Below are positions 1 to 10,700 of a stretch of 64,000 bases of DNA, piece by piece. The notes under the pieces were generated by a model. The model made no database searches. It saw only the letters and a list, made by a program, of their open reading frames with translations, and was not told the DNA's origin. Position 1 is the first letter of the stretch, and the number at the start of each line of letters is the position of its first letter. Location of the stretch: contig WACJ01000073.1 in assembly GCA_008973525.1 (NCBI GenBank), positions 186,001 through 250,000 of the forward strand, read 5' to 3'. The translations under genes were made by a program, and so were the position numbers. This DNA comes from Stenopsyche tienmushanensis (lineage: Eukaryota; Arthropoda; Insecta; Trichoptera; Stenopsychidae).

Positions 1-86
1 GGAGTTCAAAGGACTAATGACTAAAAATAGATAATTAACGGCAAAAATTATTAATTAAATTAAAATTATTCAAAAATAATTGCGAA
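1..86. other. unassigned AT-rich sequence at window edge
   Basis: Short AT-rich stretch before the first mariner remnant. Nothing coding or structured is seen. It probably lies in an upstream intron of the outspread-like gene. Confidence 0.5.
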
Positions 87-420
87 TTATTCCCACGCTA
101 CAGTATTGAGATACCAGGATGTGCCGATCATTCCTGATAATTTTTCGATAGTTAGCAACGAATTGTCTTCGATTGCAGTATTCAGGGCTGCTTCATCTCC
201 TTGCACGAGTTGTCCACTTCGAGGCTTGTCTCCCATACTTAAATCGCCAGATTTAATTATTTTTAGGCATCGTTGGCGTTTTCTGACATCCAAGATGCCA
301 TCATAAATCTCGCAGATGTTATTTGTAGCCTCTGTCGCTTTATTTTTCATGTGGTATTGAAAAAGTATACATCTCCGTAGATCTTTCTCCGACTGACGTA
401 TTCTGACGGACATGTCCCTC
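87..420 (-). pseudogene. mariner transposase N-terminal fragment
   Basis: The minus strand encodes about 100 residues of the helix-turn-helix N-terminus of a mariner transposase. Seen: LRRCILFQYHMKNKATEA, then KSGDLSMGDKPRSGQ, then ALNTAIEDNSLL, which follow the usual mariner order (recruitment helix, FKSGD, PRSGRP, acidic helix). The catalytic DDD domain is absent and the frame stops at 87, so this is a dead truncated copy. It sits upstream of, or in an intron of, the outspread-like gene. Confidence 0.75.
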
Positions 421-1715
421 TCACTGTGGTTAGAGGGTTAATGGGATCGATTTTTTCAAACACTTCAAAATCCATCTTTACTGCTCTACAGACTGATGGA
501 GATTTTTTTGAAGAAGGTGCATCGTAAAAACAGCATGATAAAAAATAAGCCCTACTTATGTATATTGTAAAATACAATGAATCACATGGTTAAAGACGCA
601 CAGGTGCGTATCCCGCGTCTGCCGATAGTACCCAAAAGACACACATATGGGTAACCCGATCGGAATGTGTTAACAATGTTGTTGGCGATAGTTGGATACG
701 TCTGCAGCATATGAGACGGAGTACGAAAATTATCCGTCGATTTTAGCGATGCATTTGCGGTAACATATGCCGAACATAAGTGTAGGATCACAGAGTGAAT
801 TTTGCATACAAAATTGTTCTCGCTTTTAATAATTCAAACATTCAAATTGAGCCTCGATCTATGGTTCTCAATTCGATTTTTTTGTTGCGTTGTCAAAACG
901 AACAAGTCGCGTTTATATTTAGAATTTGTGACTGAATTGCTTTGTTGATTTTTTTGTTGTCGTCGTTTGTCGAGTTGTTCTGGCCAAAAATGAAGGATAT
1001 CGCCTGAATATGCATCGAACTTGTAAAAGTAAGATTGGGTCGGTAAATATTTGCATTCGTGGGATGCTAGCAAAAGCGAACGACGAAACGTTTAAGGACC
1101 TCGAGCGGCTTTTTTTAAAACGACCGCACCGATCGTTCACTGTTCACCGCAAAATCGATCCGAATGATGCAATGGTAGCGAACATGGTTTTCCGTGGGCA
1201 TTCCTGTGACCTCAAAGTGGGCACCCACGCCATAATGATAGGGAACCACTGACGTACGTAAAGAAATACGAGACTAATTGCGAATACGTGCCTTTCCGAT
1301 GAAATCCGCTCCTGGACCTCTGGGGCGATTCCGAGCGATTCGGGACGAGTCATCAACCTGCCGATGGACAGAAACAAAAACCGACCAAACGCATACAAAG
1401 AATCGAACCGGGATAAGCGAAATCATAAGAATAATTATCGCGATGCAAACATTCATCCTCGGATTGCATCTCGTCCGTGTCGCTGTCTTCATTTTGGATG
1501 CATCCATCGTCCCGATGCAGAGGTATAATTACGCGCTAGGTAACCACAGAGTGCACTCGCCCGCTGGAAAGGGAGAGTGTCAATTTACATGAGTGGACAT
1601 GGAGTTCTCCTCATACGTGATGGAACCCAAAAACGCTCTGAATACACACTCGGCATAATCGATCCGTGCAAACGTGCAGACTGTCAATCGTTGACCTTTT
1701 TTTTCATTTTTTTAG
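421..1715. other. non-coding sequence upstream of first visible outspread exon
   Basis: About 1.3 kb of mixed-composition DNA. Short open frames exist on both strands (for example 1010-1252 plus and 1278-1592 plus) but show no recognisable family. They are not linked by splice signals to the exon at 1716, which enters in phase 1. Most likely the 3' part of a long intron. A pyrimidine-rich tract at about 1696-1713 followed by TAG gives the acceptor of the next exon. Confidence 0.5.
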
Positions 1716-4700
1716 AAGCGGCCAAATCCGTCCACCATCGGATACTGCTGGAAAAATACGAGCAGGAGTCGAAGCGCGAGGAGAAGCTGAAGGATATAGC
1801 TGCGTCGCTGACGAGACCGCGCGAAAGGACCTCAGCAAGCAGAGAGCCCTCGTGCGAGCTGCCGACCAAGGAAGACACACCAGTCACTCCGTCTGATGAC
1901 GTGGATGGAACCATGCCCGATAAATATGTACGTATTACAAAATATCCATCATTCAAATTCATTTTGATTGCGAATAAAATAGCGATGGAATTCAAGTAGG
2001 CAGAGCCTTAACAAGGGTATGTATGTTAGTCTCTGAAGACGCTTGCGTGATTGTACAGATCATAGAAAGCCCTGGGGTACGTATTTATCGCCGAAAATGC
2101 CGCAAAAAGCCCTAAAAGAGTACACGGAGTGGCCATAAGGTATGCGTGTCCAACCGGTCCGCTTTTCGGACCATGGCGGGCGCCTGCTTTGCCAACCCCT
2201 TGTTACGGCCCTGCAGATAGGTTAATCTTTCATCAATCAGGATTAGGAAATAGAGGTAAACTAAACAACAAAGCGTCAATGTTATGTGACCTATTTTCAG
2301 GAAGTTCTCAGGAATTAATTGTTCAACAATTGAAATATTTTCGTATGGTACGCTTTGCCTATCAATTGTCTGTCTACATGTTTCTGATATTAGGGCATTT
2401 ATTTATACGTCGTTTATAAAATTGTTTTTTTTGTGGGTATATACAATAAAATATATCATAAATGTAATGTTTGACCTGTAGGTAGTAGTCCCGTGGATAA
2501 GCGGTTGGGCTCGTAACTCAATCATTTTGGGTTCGAATCCTATAGATGTGGCTGGCGACATTTAAAAAAATATATATTGGCTATGAAAACCATGTAAAAA
2601 TGTTTGGCAATAATCCATTAAAGGAATTGCTAAAAAAAGCCACCTCAAGTCAAATGTAATGTTTGTTCGCTATGCGAACGATATGAGGGGTTCTGGTCCT
2701 CTTTGAGGGCGTGGGTTCGAATCCTACTTCTGACACCAGTGTAATGTAGGCATTGGCCGAATATTGAAGCCGCGTCATTCGTAATGTCGGCGTGATGGAC
2801 TCGGCGTTGGGGGAAAGGGGGGGGGGGGGTAAATTTCAACATTGGGAAAAATATAAATGTCCTATGGAGTTATGTGTTGAATGTTTTTCAGAATGTGATG
2901 TTTATGTGTGTTGTGTTGTTTTTCAGATGCGTGGAGATCCAGATGGTTGTGTTCGTGGTAGCGCGGCGCGTGTTGAATTACCGGCTGAAGAATTACTGCG
3001 CATGCGCAAAGGATGGCTAGTGCGCGGCGCAGCACGACATTGGTTCGTGCTTCGCGGCGCAGCCCTTTTGTATTATCGAGACCCTCGAGCTGAAGATTGC
3101 GGCATTCTCGATGGCGTCATCGATCTGAGTGGCGTCGCTGCCGTTTGCGAAGCTCCTGCAGCTCGTCCTTACGGTTTCCTCATCAAGGTTAAAAGCTAGA
3201 TCCCCAAATGCGATAGAAACACATCCTCATTTCGCACTTCCAATTCCGAATTCCGGTCCTAATTGTGTTTTTGTATAATTTCAGACCTGGGACAACAGGC
3301 AACATGTGCTCTCAGCCGTCGGATCGAATATAAGAACGGAATGGATGACGGCGATTCGCACAACTGCTGGTTTGTCAGATCCACCCGTCGTCGAAATTCC
3401 AGAAAAAGTCTTTCCAGAAAAGCCAGTTTTAAATCTCGACAGACACGACAGCGTCAGCACGGATTCCACAATCAATCCGCTGTCGCCGATAACGCCAATA
3501 ACGCCGCTCACTCCTCGTTCCATCTTGTTCTCTTCGGACGAAGAATACAAAACGGCATCAGAAGGAGGACGCAGAGACAGCGTTGATTGGGGCGATTCGA
3601 TATCCCACTTGCCGCCCTCGCCGATACCCAACAGAAATCCGATCTCGCGAGTGAAAGACAAAGTCAAATCTCGCAACATCCAAAACTCGTCGTCGCCCTC
3701 GTCTCCGCAGTCCGAAGAGACGAACCCGTCCGACGCGGAGGAGACGGTCAGCTTGCAAGATCGATCGCGCAGAGAAATTTTGGATCAATCGCCGCAGATT
3801 CTCAAGGATAAAAACAGGAAATATGAACTCATCAAGCACATATCCACCATAGACAAGCAGGCCATCGAAATCGAAGACCTCAAAAAGAGATTGAAGATTG
3901 CGCAGAACGACATGAACACCACGGAAAAAGAGCTCATCCGACTGAGGCAGGTAAAATCCGATTCGGTCCTCAAAGAGAAGAGAATCGACGAACTTCTCTC
4001 TTCTCTGCAAAAGACCGAAGACGAATTGAACAGAAGAACGAAAGAAGCTGAAAATCTGGAAGTTTTGAAGAAAATGTACAATCAAGACAAGTATACGTGG
4101 GAGCGTAAACTTTCAGAAACGGAGGCCTTCTTGAAGGAATCCACAGAGCATTGCGAGCTTTTAAACAGACAGTTTTCAAACGGCCAAGAGACCATCCAGT
4201 GTTTGCAGAATGAACTATCGCAGCTGAACGAGAAACTGGTGAGCAGCGCTCAAGAAAACGATGCTCTCTACGCCAAGATCAGAGATTTAGAAGTTAAGTC
4301 GAGCACGATCTCCGTCTCCAGGAGCAAAGCGAGAAGCGTTGAATCACTGAGAGATCTGGCCAATGTTAATCTTGATCAAAATCTCGACTGCATGAGCAAA
4401 GAACGGATCATAGAAGAGTACGACGAACTGAAATGCAGATTTGAAAAAGCGATTCAAGAAATTCGAGCTATGAAACGAGAGCTGAGAGAATCACACAAGC
4501 TGTATGACGAGCTTGAACTCCGCAACTTCACACTTCAGCGTGACATGAAAGTCAGAGAGGAAGATCATCAATCTCAAATTTCGATGATGGCTGCGCGAAT
4601 CCAAGACTTGACGCAGAAGCTGTTAGCTTCTGATAAACAAGTAAGATCGTTAAAACACAAATTGCAAAAATCAGAGGCCAGAGACAAACGGAGAAGTTTG

Positions 4701-7700
4701 TCGCTGAAAGGAAGAGAGTCGTTTTCCATAGGAAAAGAATTTGAAGAAAAGTTGACGGAACTTGAGAGTAAAATAACTACGCTGCAAACAGTCGGAGGCA
4801 GCGGGGCAACTCCTGTTATAAAATCTCCATCAAAGCCGCCGTCGCCTACGAAGGAAAAGTCTCCCACGAAAGAAAGAGAATCTGACAGCAAATCGTTAAA
4901 ACGGATGTCGGCCAGATTAAGAAGGAAATCGCTCGACAGTGCTACCAGCTCTGAACCTATGAAACTTCTGATTCGTCTCAACTCTCTAGATACAAAAGTT
5001 AAAAATGCTCAGGATTGCAAGAAGGATATCACCGCTTCAAACGAATCTTTAGTTCAACCGATCGATAGCCCCATCACTGAAAGTATTGATAGTCAGTCCA
5101 CCACGTCACACAGACACCTCTTAGATAGACTCCAGAGTCTTGAAAATGTAGTAATATCGTCTCGTAACAAAGTAAATGAGTGTCTATGTCAAGTGACTGC
5201 CATGAGAGCCACTCGTAATCGCAGATCGCCATCGCCAGTTCTGGATAGGAAAGCTTACAGCTTAAAGTCAATCGAAAAATATCTGACGGATGTTACTAAA
5301 ACGCTTCAAGACTGTACAGATAAATGCGTTCTTCCTTTTGAAAATATCTATGAAGGATATTCGAACGACGCAGTCCTCAATGTAGTCCATCAGCTGGAGC
5401 AACAGTTGAGAACTAAGCTCGTCGAAATCAATAAGAAGAAGTGTAAACTACTCGAAACCGGGGAATTAAATCAAAGAAAAAATCTAGAATTTCTGGCAGA
5501 AAAATTGACTTACGAAGCTTTTCTGATCGGTAAAATAAACGACGCTATGGCAAACGCGAACGGAAACGACATCATCAAAAGATTAATTAAGTCTGAAGTT
5601 GAAGAAACTAGTCAGTTGGTTGTTTCATTACAGTCAAAATTAAACGGATCCCAAATCAAAAGACAAACTCTTTTCAAAACTTCCATGGACTACTTAGGAA
5701 AAATTCTTTCTAGAAAAATACACTTTGTAAATAGTTTACCGATAGACAAAGCACCTTTAGAAACCGAAAACATCCATCAAATAAGAGAGCTGGAGCTTCT
5801 CAAAGCGTCGCAGAAAGAATTGAACCTAAGCATAAAACAATACAAATCAGAAAAACTTACTGAATTAACCAAAGCATTAATTTTAGAAGCTCTCAACATG
5901 CAATCAGAGACTGACATTACCTTTGATCAGCGTAGGGCGCACTTAGAAAATATAAGAATTCAAGAAGCATGGCGGAAAGCGCAGGACATCGTAAACAACG
6001 AGTTGATAAATTCTGAAATATCGCACGTCATGCTGCGTTGTGCTCAGATTTATGATGCTCAGCTAGAAAATGAACGAAAGGGTAGATTAACTTTAATAGC
6101 CAGCCAACAGGACGCTCTCGAACGATGGTTCCAAGTGGCTCATCAGAGACTGTCCCATGAAATGAACGAAGCCATTGCAGATATTTCAGCTTGTTACCAA
6201 GATTGCCTTGCAACGTTTAGATTGAGAGCGCCGTTGAACGAAGATAGATCAGCTTTAGATAGTCAACAGCTATTGCATCAACTCGCCGATGTAATCGCTC
6301 ATAAAGCTTTAATAGACGCTAAAATATTTGTTTGTACCGGTGGCTATGAAACTGATGCAGACAGCATCAACAAACAAATACAAGATTCGCAAGAGAAAAA
6401 TATCTGGAACAGAGTTGACGATTCGGAAAATATTGTTGCATCTTTGGAGAGCGATCCGGCTCAAGAGGCTGAATTTATTTATCTATTCCAACACTTCTCA
6501 AACGAGCTTCGAGCTTTATTCGCTGATGAGTATTCGGATAATAAAGAAGATCTTATGAAGATAAATGATGCGTTGAAACAAGTGGAACGAGTAGTGAAGC
6601 ATTTGCATCAAAAAATTGGCGGTAATTCGATAGAAAGCAAAGAAAACATTGAACCGGATTCAGAAAATCATACCTTGCACGGGGTGTTAGATCTTTGTGA
6701 ATCTTTGAAGAAAAGCGTTGAAGCTCTATCGACTCACATTCCATGCCAACATTGTTTACGCTTGCAGAGTGCCCTCAATAGGTAAAATAATATATTATCT
6801 TTCAATAAAATTAATTTTAATTACTCGATGTTTGATATTAAAAATGACTTATTATTTCAGGTTACGCTCAGAGCATGTAGAAACAATAAATGCTTTGAAA
6901 GCTGAACAAGATCGAGTCACGGAAGGAAGACGGACTGGAGATCTAGCAAAGAAAAGAGCTCGCGCAGCAGAGGATTTAGTTTCTTCTTTACAACAGCAAT
7001 ACAGAGTTACTCAACGTCTCTCTCAACAAAATGAGAATGAAGCAACTTCTTTAAGAAAACAGGTTTTTTAAATTTTCAATTACTCATAAATTGTGAAAGG
7101 ACTGATAATCTATTTGTATATTTAATTTAATAAAATTATTTTAATTTTAATAGATTTCTGAGCATATGGCTGAATGTCAAAATCGTCAGCTACAGCAAGA
7201 GAAAGAGGAAAGTAGATTAAAAGAACATGCCAAATCCCTTGAAAAGAAGATTATGACTCAAGAAACGGAATATGCTCAACAAATCGAACAGCTTCGATCC
7301 ACGTATCAAAATCCTGAGACAGATCCCCAAGCAGAATCGATTCGTCAAAGATACCAAACAGAAATTGAGCAACTTCACGCTTTATGTGAAAAGGGTCTTT
7401 TGGCCATGGAAAATTCACATCGTAGAGTTATTCAAGATTTGGAGGAAAAGCATAGAATAGAACGTGAACAACTGAGGTAAAATAATTGATTATTAAACGA
7501 AATGCTGTTTTTGTCAATATTAAACTGTTTGATAAATTCAAAATTATTATTACATTTTATAGAGTCGATAAGGAACAGGCTTTAGCTGAAGAAACGCAAG
7601 CAACGCTAGCCGCATTGGATGCCATGAGAAAAGCTCACGAGAGCGAGGTTCAAAAGGAAGTGACCAAGTTCAAAAAAGAGTTTGCGTCTCGTCTTCAATT

Positions 7701-10700
7701 TAGTCATGATAATGGACAGCAACCTTCACGGCATCAGTATGTCATTCTAAACAATTATTCCGAAACTGTTTGAACATTAAAAGTGTGAGAGTCATTTTAT
7801 TTGTATACTAATAAATAGTGTGTATTTTAGAGAAGAAATGGAGGAAATCAAACAAGAAATCCTCTCCCTGTCTGAAAAATATTCGGTGAAATGCGTGGAA
7901 TCAGCGGCTCTTGAAGAAAAACTAGCCAAGATTACGAAACAACTGGCGGAAGCTCAAATGCAACTCGATGCAAGGTATATTACATTACTTTAATATGTTT
8001 ATTGGTACGGTCGAGTCGCCTTTTATGCGGTGGATAAGCTCTAAATAATTCATGAGAACAGGAAATAAGTGCGTACTAATGCCATTTTACTGTGGGTCAA
8101 TATTATCAACAGCGTCAACAGGGAAAAGCTCTGGAAGATCATGTCGAAGATCCCGAGTAGTCCTATCGTAACTTTGGCATAAAAATGGTATCGAGGGTGA
8201 ATTCTGGAGATTACATCTCCATAAATGTCAACAATAAAAACATTGAAAGAGATTGATCCATCTTCACGGAGAAGAATTCAATACAGTAATCGGTGCTATC
8301 ATGGTCTGAAAAACATATTGGGAAATAAATTACTGTTGGCAAGAACAAAGATTAAAACTTATAAAATGTCATAAGTGCTTAATAATTATATAAGAAGAAA
8401 CGCAGTATGTAGTTTATTGCTTCAGGTCACATGTAGCGCAGGCCGAAGAGATTTTTATATATTAAGAAGACTATGCCTATGTTACTCGCGCAATCCTTAG
8501 CAATAAATGGACAAAGTTTTATCGCAATCTGATGAACGCTATGGCAGTGCATTACATACGAACAAAGATAAATTAATTTTTATATATTAGATTAATAGAG
8601 CCAGTAGTGGTTTACGGGGGTGAAACATGAACTATGATCATCCACGACTTGATGTGCCTAGAGGTTCGAGAGAAAAAATATTTAAAAAAAATTCGGACCC
8701 TTCCAGGATGAGGCTTCAAACTCTGTAGTCATGAGATTAAATTATGAGGTCATGGACATGTACAGCAAAGTGTCTCTAATGGGTAGGCCATGTGGTCTGA
8801 GTGCCAACTAATAGAGTTCCTCAAACCATTTTGGATTCAGGATTGAATGGCAGTAGAATTGTCGGAAGACCTCGGCTACGCTGGCCTTTTTCTTTTTTTT
8901 CCTGTAGGAGGGGGAGTTTGCATAAGAAACCCTGGGTTTGATCCCAAGTATTGTTTATCATATTGCTTCAGGAGGACAGGTAGTCTGACCTTAAGTAGCT
9001 GGCCCTCTAAGTAGTAGTCTAAGGCCCTCGTCTTTGCTTGGAATTTGAATATAAAGGGACTCGACTGTATATTTTTTACCAGTTAAAATTATCCTAATAA
9101 AATTTGTCGTTGTAAAATAAATGTAAAATAAATTCATATTAAATTTCAGAAACAAACAACCACGGACGCACGTACCAGACTTGAATGAGTTGAGCAGCCT
9201 AGACTCGCTTGTGAGCATGCGAGATAGTTCATCTGCAGTAAGTACTCTTCATATCCATAATTTTTAATGATTATTTACTATTTAAGCAATTAAAACTATT
9301 GTATCTTCAATTTAAAGGGCTTTTCTCCTACTTTATAATGTAAAACTTCACCGACACCATTTCTTCAATTTAAAAATTGTATTAAGTGCATGTACAGAAA
9401 ATATGCAATTATTTATCTATATGTGGAGGAAAATATTTGCTATGATGTCTCTCGCAGATTTTTAACAATCATCTTCATTTACAATTAACCAAACCATTGA
9501 ATAAAAATATGAGCATTATTAATTATCATATATTTATGGAAAAACTATGCTGAGTCTTCTCGTCTGTGATATATATATTGTATTTTAACAATCGGAATCA
9601 GAATCGTTAACTAAAAATGCATGCAAATCTGGGAGATTCATCAAACTCACTGAAATATCATTAAAATCATAATGTAAATAGAGCTCGATATTATTATACT
9701 AATAGCATGGGCAAGGGACTGAGGGACTTTCTACACAGAATGCTCATCTCTTGGATCACATCAGACGTCAAGCATCTGTATCGCAAAAAACCATAGTAGC
9801 AGGTAAAACTTCAATATATATTCTAATTCGCACTGTTCATCACTAACTATTGGTCTCTTTCGAATCTAATCCACTATCGCACTGCAGTATGGTTTCACAA
9901 TGGTTTTTTACGCAGGTAGAATAGAAGATATTTTCCTGTTTTTTTTTTTTGTGTTTACAGTAAAATTCCTGCTATCTGGCATTTGGGAAATTTATTCATC
10001 TGGAGCATATTTTTATTAATGATGTTTTTTTTTATAATACAGGATGTTTAAATGGTGTGGTGGTGATGAAGTTAAAACTTATGGGATATAAGAAATTTTA
10101 CTGTAATGTTTGTGAATAACTATCATTTTACAACTAACGAGTGCTACTAATCGTTTCTTAATGCTATTCATCAACTGTGCAGTAAAAGCCCTTTTTATAT
10201 ATCCGATTAGCTAAGACGCTTATTTCTGAATTAAACGTTACGATTATTTAAGATGTGTTAATTTATAAATTAAGTTTTAAGCATATGTTACATATGTTTA
10301 CGTCCAATTAGTGTATTTTGTAGACAAAGTAGTGAATTACTTTTTTAAAAAATATATCAATTCTTATATAAGGAGAAAATGCTTGTTCTACCGCATTTGA
10401 TAAATGGTTAAATACAGAGTAAAAATATGTACTTTTTTATTTGAACTCGAGAATCTGACAATACATCGAGTCTTGTTGTTTTGAATCCTGACTAATAAAT
10501 CTATTATTCGCCTGAAGAGCATCTCTAATCTTTAGAAATTATTATCTTTATCTAACAAAAGTAAGAAATATTCACGGATATTTCAAACGCCGCAGACTGC
10601 GTGAATCACACAATTAGAGATGTTCCTCCAGATAGTCTAAAAATAAAATAACTGTTTTTTTTTATTTTTCATAGTTTGCACATTAAGAAATTTGAGATAA

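Noticed and set aside
1010..1592. Two plus-strand frames of 80 and 104 codons
   Set aside because: No domain, no splice link in phase to the exon at 1716, and opposing minus frames of similar length.
2480..2738. Functional tRNA gene(s)
   Set aside because: The first lacks acceptor pairing; the second is only a 3' half and includes CCA, so neither is an intact gene.
3263..5271. Several 65-175 codon frames on both strands within the 3.5-kb outspread exon
   Set aside because: They overlap a 1,165-codon frame that has a PH-domain end, coiled-coil periodicity and correct splice phases; they are shadow frames.
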